A DNA stretch of 64,000 bases from Pseudomonas sp. Irchel s3f7 (GCF_900187615.1 NZ_FYDO01000034.1:1-64000); one strand, 5' to 3'. Positions 34,003 to 41,932 are shown, counted from the first letter of the stretch. Program-made: numbers and translations. The notes: a model not told the origin generated them from the letters alone.

Positions 34003-34313
34003 GGGTGCAGCTCCATAGGCGTGTTTTCGTAGTCGGCGCGCAGGTCGGCGCCAGCCAGGCAGTGACGGGCTGTAGGCGCATAGCAGGCGCGGCAGGTCAT
34101 AACGTGATTCAGGTATTGATCACGGGCGTGGCGCCACTCGGGTGCGGCATTGGCGGCGTTGGTGTAGGTGCTTGCCGGTAATTGGCCGGGGCGCTCGATG
34201 CGATCCACCAACAGCAGGCGCGGGCGATCCGGGGTGCGATTCGCCATGGTCGGTTTATCGGCGCCAGCAATGGTCGGGGGCATGTGATCGAGCAGGCCGG
34301 AAAGGAGGCTCAT
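33999..34313 (-). CDS. Small cysteine-motif protein of the island
   Basis: 104 residues; no named family. A conserved-looking C-terminal block, HVMTCRACYAPTARHC followed by LRADYE, carries three Cys and two His and could bind zinc. AGGAG lies 7 bases before ATG 34313. It starts just after the iteron cluster and overlaps the XRE regulator gene by 4 bases. Its place beside primase, helicase and origin suggests a role in element replication or its control. Confidence 0.6.
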   Translation of the reverse strand: MSLLSGLLDHMPPTIAGADKPTMANRTPDRPRLLLVDRIERPGQLPASTYTNAANAAPEWRHARDQYLNHVMTCRACYAPTARHCLAGADLRADYENTPMELHP

Positions 34314-34368
34314 TGCGCCACCTCGCCCGGATTGCCATACATCCCAAATGTGTCTGTGAAAATAAATC

Positions 34369-34597
34369 GGGGGAACGGGGGGACGGGGGGAACACCCAGT
34401 GTTTCCGGGGCCTCCAGAGGGGGAACCTGTACCCCACCGTTTTTTTGGGGGAACAGTGATAACCAAATGTCAGAAAATACACAGACTCTTATATTTAAAA
34501 ACATGTTTGTGTTCCCCCTGTTCCCCAACACTTCAATAAGGGGGAACGGCTATAGGCCACGGTTTTACTGGCCGTTCCCCCGTTCCCCCTGTTCCCC
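34369..34597. other. Iteron cluster, probable replication origin of the satellite
   Basis: The octamer GGGGGAAC or its complement GTTCCCCC occurs at 34369, 34386, 34419, 34447, 34511, 34540, 34574 and 34582. There are 7-base copies at 34520 and 34591 and a variant GGGGGGAC at 34377. The copies lie in two blocks on either side of an AT-rich core (about 34455-34510, containing CTTATATTTAAAAACATG). The cluster sits directly downstream of the primase/DUF927 genes. P4-like elements bind comparable short iterons with their replication protein. Confidence 0.7.
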
Positions 34598-34643
34598 ACG
34601 AAAATAGGTTCCTGTGAATCCGGGCAATGACGCTGGGTGGTGT

Positions 34644-36443
34644 TCATGGGCTGACCCCTTCGCCATCCATGGCTTCTTGGTCGATGGCATACAGGCGGGC
34701 AGACCCACCAGCGGGCAGGCGGTATTTCTTGGTTTTGCGGCTGTCTCGGTCGGTATCGTGCTTGGCGATAGCGCCAGCGCCTTCTAGCGCCTTCACTACT
34801 CGCGTCAGCCCGTGCCCATGTGCTGCTTCGGTCAGCGCCGACTTGTTGAACAGGTAGAGGCGCTTACCGGCCACCACTTCCCAGTAGCCGGCGCGGTTGA
34901 ACACCTTGGCGTCTACCTCGGGCGCGTCCACGTCGGAAAAGCGGCTACTACCGTGCTTGTCGATAAAGTCCAGGATGCCGGCCAGGATCTGGCGGTCTTC
35001 GGCATTGCCACTGCCGACGCGGCTCAGCCATTCGCCATACAGCAACTGGCAGTCGGCTAGGGCACTCCCCGGCGTCCAGGGCAACAGGTCATAGGCGATG
35101 GCCATTTCCCCCGCTAATGCGATGACGGCGAAGCGGTCGGCCACACGTCCAGCCTGGGCGTTGTCCTCGATGAAGCTGGCGCGGATACCGGCGAAGTCTT
35201 CCAGCAGGCCGGGGCGGTCATCACTGGCGAGCAGCTTCTCCACGAACGCTGGCCCGAGATGCCCGTGGTGGGCGCCGACAGCAACGGTCAGCAGGCGGTG
35301 GAAGTCCGCTCCCGCAAGGCCGTGCAATTCATCGAAGGCCCGGTGGGTGCGAGTACCGGCGTTCACGTCCACCATGCGCAGCTCAGCGCCAGCATGGGCT
35401 GCATTACCGCCGATGGCCGCGTGTTCAGACAGGGAGCGTTCGCCACTCGACAGCGCCAGCAGACGCCACGACAGCTTGGCCCGACCTTCCCGCTCGCGGG
35501 TCATGGTGCCTTTGCCCTGGCCGTTGGCGAGCGAGTACGCCATCTCCTGTACACGCTTGGGGTCGGCGCGTTTGATTTCATCCAGAGGCAGCATGGTGTC
35601 ATTGCGGCCTGATGCCTCGATTTCCAAACCGCCCTTGGTCATGTCCCACGACGCAGCAAAGATGCCGGGGTCGCCCCATACCGAGGAACCGATTAGTTGC
35701 GCAAGTGACTTGCCGCTGGAGCTGTCGCCCACCAGATGCACACCACCGCCCAGCACGCCGACCAGACTCAGCAGCGGGCCAGCGAGGGCGCAGCCAATCG
35801 CCAGCGTCAGTATCGGATTGCCCTCGCACTTGGCCGCGACCTCGGCTTTCCAGTGCTCCAGGTCGCCGCGCAGGCTGAACAGGTTCTGTCCCTTGCCGCT
35901 GGCCTGATACCGCACCTTGTCGCTGCCAAGGGTGCGCCCTGGCAACACGAATGCCCCCGACTCATGCCAGCCCGGTCGGCAGGTGGTGGCGAACACCTCG
36001 GCGGGCCGCTGCTCAAGCAAATACTCCATGAACTGGCCGCGCTTCTTGAGGGCGATAATCACGCCCATACCGAACAGCTGGCGCCTGGCGTCTTCCCCGC
36101 TGCCGCCGAACACCTCCATGGGAATAATCCATTCCTTGGTGCCGCTCTCCGTGACTAGGCGCAGGAAACGCCCCTCGCTGCCGTCATCGCTATTGGTGGT
36201 GCGAGCGGCGACGGTCACGGGGGTGGAGATCCATTCGTCAGTGATCGGGCGGTCTGTCTTGTCGTCGTCGGCATCATCGTCGGCGGCGCTGCGTTTGAAG
36301 CCGTGCCAGTACACGCCGGGGCGCAATCTGCGGCCTTTCTCATTCGTCACCCAGTGATCGTAAACGCCCCAGCATGGGCGCTCAGGCTCGACCATGGGCG
36401 CTTCGGGGCGCAAGTTGATCACGTTGTTTTCAGGCGTACCCAT
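34644..36443 (-). CDS. DUF927-domain protein, probable replicative helicase of the island
   Basis: 599 residues. The DUF927 core (about 110-420) contains a Walker A motif GDSSSGKS and downstream acidic DEIKRADPKRVQEM, then LSSGERSLSEH. The C-terminal part may form a winged helix (FNRAGYWEVVAGKRLYLFNKS). DUF927 proteins are P-loop ATPases on satellites and integrative elements, usually next to a TOPRIM primase, as here. The start at ATG 36443 overlaps the primase gene by 14 bases. The origin-like iteron cluster begins 47 bases after its stop. Confidence 0.85.
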   Translation of the reverse strand: MGTPENNVINLRPEAPMVEPERPCWGVYDHWVTNEKGRRLRPGVYWHGFKRSAADDDADDDKTDRPITDEWISTPVTVAARTTNSDDGSEGRFLRLVTESGTKEWIIPMEVFGGSGEDARRQLFGMGVIIALKKRGQFMEYLLEQRPAEVFATTCRPGWHESGAFVLPGRTLGSDKVRYQASGKGQNLFSLRGDLEHWKAEVAAKCEGNPILTLAIGCALAGPLLSLVGVLGGGVHLVGDSSSGKSLAQLIGSSVWGDPGIFAASWDMTKGGLEIEASGRNDTMLPLDEIKRADPKRVQEMAYSLANGQGKGTMTREREGRAKLSWRLLALSSGERSLSEHAAIGGNAAHAGAELRMVDVNAGTRTHRAFDELHGLAGADFHRLLTVAVGAHHGHLGPAFVEKLLASDDRPGLLEDFAGIRASFIEDNAQAGRVADRFAVIALAGEMAIAYDLLPWTPGSALADCQLLYGEWLSRVGSGNAEDRQILAGILDFIDKHGSSRFSDVDAPEVDAKVFNRAGYWEVVAGKRLYLFNKSALTEAAHGHGLTRVVKALEGAGAIAKHDTDRDSRKTKKYRLPAGGSARLYAIDQEAMDGEGVSP

Positions 36444-37311
36444 GGGCGCGTCTCCAGGTGGCGAGGTCGTTGTAGTCGGATAGGTGGGCGGGCGCATCGG
36501 CGGGCCACTCGGGGAATGTCACCAAGCCGCCACAGGCTGCGGCGGCGGCATTGGCGGCGGTGCGTCCGGGGTTGCCCTCGGTCATTCGGTCGTCATCGCC
36601 GGTAAGGATGATTTCCAGATTCGGGTAGCGAGCACGCAGCGCCAGCGCGGTCGGCTTGAGGTTGCCGGCGTTCATGGCAGCCGCCACGGTGTAGCTGCCA
36701 TCCTGGTGAAGCGTGGCCCCCGTGGCCCAGCCTTCGCAGATACACAGCGGACGGCCGACGGCGACCTGGCCCAGCGCCGAATAGCAGCCCTTTACACGGC
36801 CACCAGCCATGAAACGCTTGCTGCCGTCCGGAGCGATGCGTTGCAGGTTGACCAGCATGCCATCGGCATACAGCGGCACCAGCAACTCGTCATTGCGCTG
36901 GCGCAGGCCGTGGGAGCGAACGCTCTTGGTGATCAAATAGGCGTGGCCAGGGTCGGCGCGTCGTGCGTCACGCCACCAGCGTTGAGCAAGGGTTGCCGCG
37001 CTCAGTTGGCGTTGGCGTTGCTCGGCCTCGCGTTGCTGGCGGGCCTGCTCGATGCGTTGGCGCACCTGTTCGGTTTCACGGTGGTCGGCAGGTTCACGGC
37101 TGTTCCAGGTGTGGGTGCCGCCAGCCTTCCAACTGCCGAACGCACCCGAGGCGATGCCATCGAGATAGAGCACGTACCACCCATTGAGTGATCCGGACTT
37201 GTCGTCCGGAACGCGGAAACGATGAATCGCACCATCGGGCACGGGGAGCCAGTCGAGCGGCCCAAACACTGACTGGAGCGCGCCACGAAAAAGGATTGCT
37301 GTGTCTGTCAT
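36430..37311 (-). CDS. TOPRIM-domain primase-like protein
   Basis: 293 residues. The C-terminal TOPRIM domain (about 180-285) is marked by CEGWATGATL (catalytic Glu) and ILTGDDDR (DxD metal site). The middle is an Arg/Gln-rich helix, and the N-terminal part (FRVPDDKSGSLNGWYVLY) resembles the primase-associated domain of element-encoded TraC/P4-alpha-type proteins. It would prime replication from the nearby origin with the DUF927 ATPase. ATGA overlap with the upstream small gene. Confidence 0.85.
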   Translation of the reverse strand: MTDTAILFRGALQSVFGPLDWLPVPDGAIHRFRVPDDKSGSLNGWYVLYLDGIASGAFGSWKAGGTHTWNSREPADHRETEQVRQRIEQARQQREAEQRQRQLSAATLAQRWWRDARRADPGHAYLITKSVRSHGLRQRNDELLVPLYADGMLVNLQRIAPDGSKRFMAGGRVKGCYSALGQVAVGRPLCICEGWATGATLHQDGSYTVAAAMNAGNLKPTALALRARYPNLEIILTGDDDRMTEGNPGRTAANAAAAACGGLVTFPEWPADAPAHLSDYNDLATWRRAHGYA

Positions 37312-37586
37312 GCGGCACCTCGTGCAGCGCCAGCAAAGGCCCGCATGACCTGACCGTTATTCACTGCGTGCCATTGCGTGAAGTCGTCCACCGACTTGAC
37401 CAAGGCAGACGTGACAACGGCGTCAGCGCTGCGCATGACTACGCGCCCGCACTCAGCGTCGGCTTCGGTCAAGAAGGGACCTAGCAATGCCTTAGCGATC
37501 TTCGGATGGGTGACGTAAAAAAGCGTCGTTGTTTTCTTAGGGCAAGCCTTCGGCGTTCCCGCTTTTTTGCAGGTTTGGTTATTCAT
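37308..37586 (-). CDS. Small hypothetical protein of the replication operon
   Basis: 92 residues; family not recognised. The basic N terminus has two Cys (NNQTCKKAGTPKACPKK), followed by a compact alpha/beta-looking region (TLFYVTHPKIAKALLGPF). Its stop overlaps the primase start (ATGA) and it begins 6 bases after the previous gene, so it is co-translated in the operon. Confidence 0.65.
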   Translation of the reverse strand: MNNQTCKKAGTPKACPKKTTTLFYVTHPKIAKALLGPFLTEADAECGRVVMRSADAVVTSALVKSVDDFTQWHAVNNGQVMRAFAGAARGAA

Positions 37587-37592
37587 GGTGGG

Positions 37593-37793
37593 TTAAGCCT
37601 CTACGGGGTCAGGGCTGGCGCTGGTCGCCGCTGGCTCGCTCGATGTCAGCTTCATGTCTGCTTGAGCCGTGCGCGTTGCCGCCGTCACGCTTTCCGCCAG
37701 CCATGCGTTCCATTGACCGTGCGGAACCTGTTCCTGGACCAGATTGAGGCTGTGCCCACTGGCGATGGCGGTGACAGTTGATTGCTTGTTCAT
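37593..37793 (-). CDS. Small protein with DUF3102-like motif
   Basis: 66 residues. The segment GHSLNLVQEQVPHGQWNAWL resembles the motif of DUF3102 proteins found on phages and plasmids (VPHGxWxxWL); the rest is a low-complexity tail. ATG 37793 overlaps the stop of the preceding gene (ATGA). The function is unknown. Confidence 0.6.
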   Translation of the reverse strand: MNKQSTVTAIASGHSLNLVQEQVPHGQWNAWLAESVTAATRTAQADMKLTSSEPAATSASPDPVEA

Positions 37794-37957
37794 TGCTCAT
37801 CCCCGACAGCTTCCAGGCTGCGGACGATTGCCATGTGGGCGTTGTAACGGGTGAGGCGGACAGATAGGGATGAGTCAGCACGAAGGGCGCTTAAGGCCAT
37901 GCGGCGGTGAGCAAGTGCGCGGATTTTGGACGAATTGAGGCTGAGGATGTGTTGCAT
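37790..37957 (-). CDS. Ash/Icd-like small protein
   Basis: 55 residues from ATG 37957, which has AAGGAG about 8 bases upstream. The C-terminal pattern ALAHRRMALSALRADSSLSVRLTRYNAHMAIVRSLEA resembles the tails of Ash / host-division-inhibitor-like proteins of P4-type elements (recognised from memory; at most moderate certainty). The frame stays open to 38287, and the upstream part (GGCVWEAFAPAGFLLPRL, SFGHEGGG) also looks like this family, so a longer 165-residue product is possible. Confidence 0.6.
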   Translation of the reverse strand: MQHILSLNSSKIRALAHRRMALSALRADSSLSVRLTRYNAHMAIVRSLEAVGDEQ

Positions 37958-38283
37958 GGGTACAGCTCCTTTTGCTGGGGAGCCGCCACCTTCGTGACCA
38001 AACGAATGGAGGCGGACTGTATGCGGGTTGGTCAACCGGGGCAAAAGGAACCCGGCAGGCGCGAACGCCTCCCACACACAGCCGCCATAACTCGAAACGA
38101 CAGGCACAAAAAAAGCGCCTGCGTTTTTATGGGGCGCTTGTGCGCCTTTTGCTTTATCGAGTGACCAAACCCGAGTCACTGAATTTGCAGCGACGGGCGA
38201 ACGATACCGCCGCTGGGCGAACTTGGCAACACTCGGGGGAGATTGGGTGGGAGTGATGCAGTGACGCCAAGTAGTGCTAATTT
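37958..38283 (-). other. Upstream region of the Ash-like gene, possible leader RNA or coding extension
   Basis: In the Ash-like frame this stretch is open and partly family-like. It also holds hairpin-prone GC blocks such as AAGCGCC...GGGCGCTT (about 38113-38139). It may be the 5' leader with the main promoter for the replication operon, like the untranslated regulatory region of P4, or the N-terminal part of the Ash-like protein. Confidence 0.4.
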
Positions 38284-38814
38284 TCATGACTCATCCAGTG
38301 CAAGGGGCAGCTGTAGTTGTTCTCTCCAGTAGGCAATGCTTTGTTCGAGACCGGGCCTGCTCCAGCGCCAATTAGCCAGAAGACTCCCCCCTTGGCTCGC
38401 CTCGTTCTTTCTATCATCCAGCAACTGGCAAGCTTGTCCGTAATTCTGACGAGTCGCTGGATCAGTGTTCAGTAATCCGTCGATACGCATGTCGCACCAG
38501 ACGGAGAACTTGGCGTCGCACCAACGAGCAAAGGTAATTGCCAGCTTGGGATGAAGCCAAGTACCGCCACCGCGATCCGCCCGCGCCTTGCTTGTTTTTA
38601 CATACCCCGAATTCCGGGTATGTAGAATTTCCGACTGTTCGCCCGTTAAAAACTCATCCAAAGCGCAGATGTATTCCAGTGCGTCGGTGTTCTCAAACCA
38701 TCTATCTAGCCGCTTGCCGAACCTCTCGGCAATCTGCGTTGCATTAAGCCAGCCGTCAGCGTTAAACCGCACGGCTTGGCCCTGGTAGTCGAATGGAATG
38801 ATTGGAGCGCTCAT
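38284..38814 (-). CDS. KilA-N domain protein
   Basis: 176 residues. The N terminus (PFDYQGQAVRFNADGWLNATQIAERFGKRLDRWFENTD, described here by its order F-N-x-D-G-x-x-N-A-T) is the KilA-N DNA-binding domain of phages. It is followed by GTWLHPKLAITFARWCDAKFSVWCD, the second conserved KilA-N block. The C-terminal 50 residues are variable. These proteins act as regulators or growth inhibitors on phage-related elements. It overlaps the AlpA-like gene by 4 bases (ATGA). Confidence 0.88.
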   Translation of the reverse strand: MSAPIIPFDYQGQAVRFNADGWLNATQIAERFGKRLDRWFENTDALEYICALDEFLTGEQSEILHTRNSGYVKTSKARADRGGGTWLHPKLAITFARWCDAKFSVWCDMRIDGLLNTDPATRQNYGQACQLLDDRKNEASQGGSLLANWRWSRPGLEQSIAYWREQLQLPLALDES

Positions 38815-39029
38815 GCGGCATCTCGCGCTTCGATCTTGGCCAACAACCAAGCGTCCACCTCCGCCACAACGTAATAAGCCGCAGCTTGCCGGGAGTCACC
38901 ATCCTTGATCGGTTTTGGGAACGTTGGATCTTTCTTTCGCAGCTTGTCCAGGCCGGAGCGGGACAAGTCGAGCCAGACGCAGAGCGCGGACTGGCGGATA
39001 AGGGCTTTTCTCTGGATTTCGTTGCTCAT
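38811..39029 (-). CDS. AlpA-like excisionase/regulator
   Basis: 72 residues with a MerR/AlpA-type winged HTH: VWLDLSRSGLDKLRKKDPTFPKPIKDGD then AAYYVVAEVDAWLLAKI. AlpA-type proteins promote excision or regulate the integrase in P4-like elements. It is the first gene of the leftward replication operon, and the 138 bases upstream (39030-39167) must hold the promoter. ATG 39029 was chosen because residues before it do not belong to the fold. Confidence 0.8.
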   Translation of the reverse strand: MSNEIQRKALIRQSALCVWLDLSRSGLDKLRKKDPTFPKPIKDGDSRQAAAYYVVAEVDAWLLAKIEARDAA

Positions 39030-39167
39030 GGGTGTGTCCGTGTGGATATGGATGACTCCCACCATTTTCCACATGGATTAAGCCGTGTATCCCTCGTTAA
39101 TTTGCTCCAAGACCGCTGTTGACTCGCAAGCTGCCGAACTGAACGCAGCGCAGCAGTTGGGGCTTGC

Positions 39168-40106
39168 TCAACGACTAGCCTTCCCTGATAGCCGCTCTAT
39201 GCTTTTGGGGGAGAGTAGGATTCCTGCTGCCGTGAACGCTGCGGTGGTAAACGCTATTCGAGGAGATATTTGCGGGTCCTTGGTGGATGCCCCATTACGG
39301 TTTCTTTTCCTGCGTTCCTGCCTATAGCCTTTCCACATCCGTTGATATACGCGGGATAGTTGGACATCGACTTGATGCGATAAAACTCTGCGCCACTTGG
39401 AGCTCAGCTCCGCATCGACCCTAACGAAGCTATCCATCGTCACCTTCTTTATCGGCAACAATCCGAGAGTCGGCAGAGGACCAAATTGGTCGCGTTTCTG
39501 ACAGTCATTCCAGATGTTCAGGCAGGCGAGTGCCAGGTCTGTCTGATGTGGCTTATGCTTTGGTCCTCGACGTCCCCTTTCGGCGGCAACCCTGCCCCAA
39601 CTCTCGATTATCGCCTTCCTGATCGTCCTCGGCCCAACTGTTTCTCCCCCGCCTAGATCGTCACTAGGAATCCAGTGGAGCTCTCGGTATAACGATTCCG
39701 CTAGCTCCCGATTTCCGTTCTGCAAAGCTCTCGTCTGAGCCGCCCAGTTGCTATCGGTGATCCTGCTCAGGGATTCGTTGTAGATGTGATCTGTGAGGGA
39801 GGAGCATTTGCTCAAGGCGTCTAAGAGATGAGCATCATCCATGGCTGTCATGGCTTTCATTTCACGTCGGCTGCCTCTCAAGGTTGCAGCCTTTAGCTTG
39901 CGCTCCTCGTGGTGCCCTTTTGCTACTGCGACGTAGTTCAGCAGAGCGCGGAGGCGGCACTCGCAAATCCGGTACTCAGTCAGTACGAGTGCTTGGGATA
40001 TAAGCTTTTCGTTCTCTGTCGCAGTGACTGCCGCTTCAAAGGGGAGTCTTGACCAATGCGGTTCGTCCCTCTCGGACAAGATTGTTCCGTCCATTTGTGT
40101 CGTCAT
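39168..40106 (-). CDS. Integrase-coupled protein of unknown function
   Basis: 312 residues; no family recognised. Mostly helical and basic. The N-terminal half has RICECRLRALLNYVAVAKGHHEERKLK and the C-terminal half is very rich in Arg/Lys (RMWKGYRQERRKRNRNG). There is no signal peptide; a weak hydrophobic patch near the end (AFTTAAFTAAGILL) could be a membrane touch. Its ATG overlaps the integrase stop (ATGA), so it is made together with the integrase. That coupling suggests a role in integration, excision or maintenance of the island. Confidence 0.7.
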   Translation of the reverse strand: MTTQMDGTILSERDEPHWSRLPFEAAVTATENEKLISQALVLTEYRICECRLRALLNYVAVAKGHHEERKLKAATLRGSRREMKAMTAMDDAHLLDALSKCSSLTDHIYNESLSRITDSNWAAQTRALQNGNRELAESLYRELHWIPSDDLGGGETVGPRTIRKAIIESWGRVAAERGRRGPKHKPHQTDLALACLNIWNDCQKRDQFGPLPTLGLLPIKKVTMDSFVRVDAELSSKWRRVLSHQVDVQLSRVYQRMWKGYRQERRKRNRNGASTKDPQISPRIAFTTAAFTAAGILLSPKSIERLSGKASR

Positions 40107-41341
40107 GCTCGCTTGAACTCCACCACATTGCCCGCAGCCAGTCTATCCAGGTGGTCGGCATACCACTGCATCATGGTGCGTCGTTGTTCTAGATAGGTAG
40201 CTTTGTTGTAAACGCCGGCAATCCCGTCTTTGACGTGCGATAGCTGAGCCTCAATGTGGTTTTCGTCAAAGCTATTTTCATTGAGGATCGTGCTGGCGAT
40301 GTGTCTGAACCCATGGCCGGTCTGCCGACCTTCATAGCCAAGTCGGCGCAGGGCCATCAGGAAGACGGTATTGGAGCGCGGCTTGGTGGTGTCGCTACGG
40401 CCAGGGAACAGCAGTAAATAAGCTCCGGTGAGGTTGTGCAGATCGCGCAGCAGTTCCACGGCTTGGCGGGGGAGGGGAAACATATGCTCGCGACGGCGCT
40501 TCATCCGTTCAGCGGGAATCGTCCAAAGGCCAGTGTCTAGATCGAACTCAGACCACCGGGCCTCTCGCAGCTCAGACGGCCGGCAGGCGAGCATAGACAG
40601 TAAGTGCAGACCAATACGAATGTCGGTAGCGCTCGGGTACGCTCTGATGGCTCGTAACAGGGGCGGCAGTTCGTCGATTGAAACATGGGCATAGTTCTCG
40701 GCTGGCTTGGTCAGCAGAAATTTATGCAGCCCTTCCAGCGGGTTGTGAGTGGCGCGGCCAGTGACGCGGGCCAGGTCGTAAATTTCCCGGCATATAGCAC
40801 GTACCCGGCTAGTCTGTTCGACAATGCCGGTCTGTTCCATGCCGCGCAGGAACTCCATCCATTCCATCGGCAGAACGCCTTGATAGGGTCGCTTACCAAA
40901 GACTGGGAACACGTGAAGTTCCAGTGCACCTATGACCCTGGTCGCCGTCCCGGCACTCCACCCTTTGCGCTTGTTGGCGTACCACTCGCGAGCCAGATGC
41001 TCGAAAGTATTGTTGGCTGCCTCGCGCTCCGCTGCCTTTTGGGCGCGCTGGGTGGCGAGCATGCTGCCATCTTTCGTTGTGCTATCGCGTAGTTCTGCTG
41101 CTTTCTGGCGCGCCTGTTCGCCGGTCAACTGGTGGCTACCTTTACCATAGCCTCCAAGGCCTAGCCAGGACCATTTGCCATCGGCTTTTTTGTAGCGCAG
41201 CTCCCAGGACTTTTGGCCGGTTGGCTTCACTCGCAGATAGAGCCCAGCGCCATCTAGCTCCCGGTAGGTACTGGCCTCTGGCTCAAGGCTGGCCAGGGTA
41301 GTGTCTGCCATCGGACGACGCTTAATCTCCGAACGCTTCAT
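40103..41341 (-). CDS. P4-type tyrosine integrase (DUF4102 family)
   Basis: 412 residues. The N-terminal DUF4102 arm-binding domain (DGAGLYLRVKPTGQKSWELRY) leads to a core-binding domain and a catalytic domain with Arg in ACRPSELREARW, H-x-x-R in HGFRHIAST, then LSHV and the final Tyr in AGVYNKATYLEQR. ATG 41341 is the first start with this domain. It lies 165 bases from the tRNA-Arg 3' end and reads away from it, the classic layout for tRNA-targeting islands. Intact by length and motifs, unlike the recombinase at 22148. Confidence 0.93.
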   Translation of the reverse strand: MKRSEIKRRPMADTTLASLEPEASTYRELDGAGLYLRVKPTGQKSWELRYKKADGKWSWLGLGGYGKGSHQLTGEQARQKAAELRDSTTKDGSMLATQRAQKAAEREAANNTFEHLAREWYANKRKGWSAGTATRVIGALELHVFPVFGKRPYQGVLPMEWMEFLRGMEQTGIVEQTSRVRAICREIYDLARVTGRATHNPLEGLHKFLLTKPAENYAHVSIDELPPLLRAIRAYPSATDIRIGLHLLSMLACRPSELREARWSEFDLDTGLWTIPAERMKRRREHMFPLPRQAVELLRDLHNLTGAYLLLFPGRSDTTKPRSNTVFLMALRRLGYEGRQTGHGFRHIASTILNENSFDENHIEAQLSHVKDGIAGVYNKATYLEQRRTMMQWYADHLDRLAAGNVVEFKRA

Positions 41342-41343
41342 GC

Positions 41344-41393
41344 GTGTATGCCCCAGTTTCAAAATATTGGCGAGCATACAAGCAGGCATACAC
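41344..41393. repeat. Probable integrase arm sites, right end
   Basis: GTGTATGCC (41344-41352, inverted), AGCATACAA (41373-41381) and GGCATACAC (41385-41393). The last two have the same spacing as the pair at the left end (20691-20711). The first overlaps the integrase start, so integrase binding could also repress its own gene. Confidence 0.55.
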
Positions 41394-41437
41394 GGGGCGC
41401 AATGCTGTGTGGGTTCATTCGTAAACGTACAGACACA

Positions 41438-41464
41438 AGAAAGCCCGCACAGGGCGGGCTTCTT
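41438..41464 (-). terminator. Terminator downstream of tRNA-Arg
   Basis: AAGCCCGC (41441-41448) pairs with GCGGGCTT (41454-41461). Read on the minus strand it is followed by a T-rich stretch (TCTTGT). It lies about 45 bases after the tRNA 3' end. Confidence 0.75.
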
Positions 41465-41506
41465 GGGGTGTTTCCAGTCATGTGGGAACATGTGGAAACT
41501 AATGGT

Positions 41507-41583
41507 TGGTGCACCAGGCGGGATTCGAACCCACGACCCCTGCCTTCGGAGGGCAGTACTCTATCCAGCTGAGCTACTGGTGC
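41507..41583 (-). tRNA. tRNA-Arg (anticodon CCG)
   Basis: 77 bases including the encoded CCA. The acceptor stem GCACCAG (5' end at 41583) pairs with CTGGTGC. The D arm AGCTCAGCTGGATAGAGT, the anticodon stem CTGCC/GGCAG with loop CTCCGAA (CCG at 41547-41549) and the T arm GGGTTCGAATCCC are all normal. Its 3' end is the integration target of the island. The encoded tRNA is complete, so the insertion restored it. Confidence 0.97.
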
Positions 41584-41932
41584 AATGCGGGCGCCATGAT
41601 ACTCATATGCATTGCGGGCGTCCATGCTGCTGAATCGTCTGCGTTTTTCGAAGCTGTTATAGGCGTTTGCTACGCTGATCAGAAAAATGAGGCAAAAACG
41701 ACGTTTTCGTTCTTTTTTTCGAACAGCCTATTGTCCTTTACCCCCTTTGATCCTAGGATTCGTTTGAGATTTCAAACGCTCTTGTCTGGGTGCTGAACCG
41801 CACGAGTTCAATCAGTGCGCTATTTATGTGCTTCAGCCCGGTGAATGATTTCCCTGACGGCAGCCTATTGAGGCGCCTTTCTACAATCATAATTCGCTCC
41901 GTATTGTTACGGTGCTGTTAAGGAAAGCCGAC
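41584..41932. promoter_or_regulatory. Divergent intergenic region between tRNA-Arg and gabD
   Basis: About 350 bases without a gene. On the minus strand a TATAAC box (41656-41661) could be part of the tRNA promoter. Towards gabD the region is AT-rich (CAATCATAATTCG) with AAGGAAAG as the gabD ribosome site. No clear regulator site was recognised. Confidence 0.4.

Larger units (their letters stand above)
20616..41530. mobile_element. Genomic island inserted at the 3' end of tRNA-Arg(CCG)
   Basis: About 20.9 kb. The right end is the 3' part of tRNA-Arg plus a P4-type integrase; the left end is a degenerate copy of the tRNA 3' end. Each end has GGCATACA-type repeats. From left to right it contains recombinase debris, a NYN protein, the PQQ/alcohol-oxidation module, IS21-like direct repeats and a replication module typical of P4-like satellites. 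No capsid, conjugation or mating-pair genes are visible, so any transfer would need helpers. The boundaries are inferred from sequence alone. Confidence 0.7.

Noticed and set aside
34369..34597. CRISPR array or simple GC-rich low-complexity sequence
   Set aside because: The repeats are 8 bases, occur on both strands with irregular spacing and flank an AT-rich core; no spacers of constant length.
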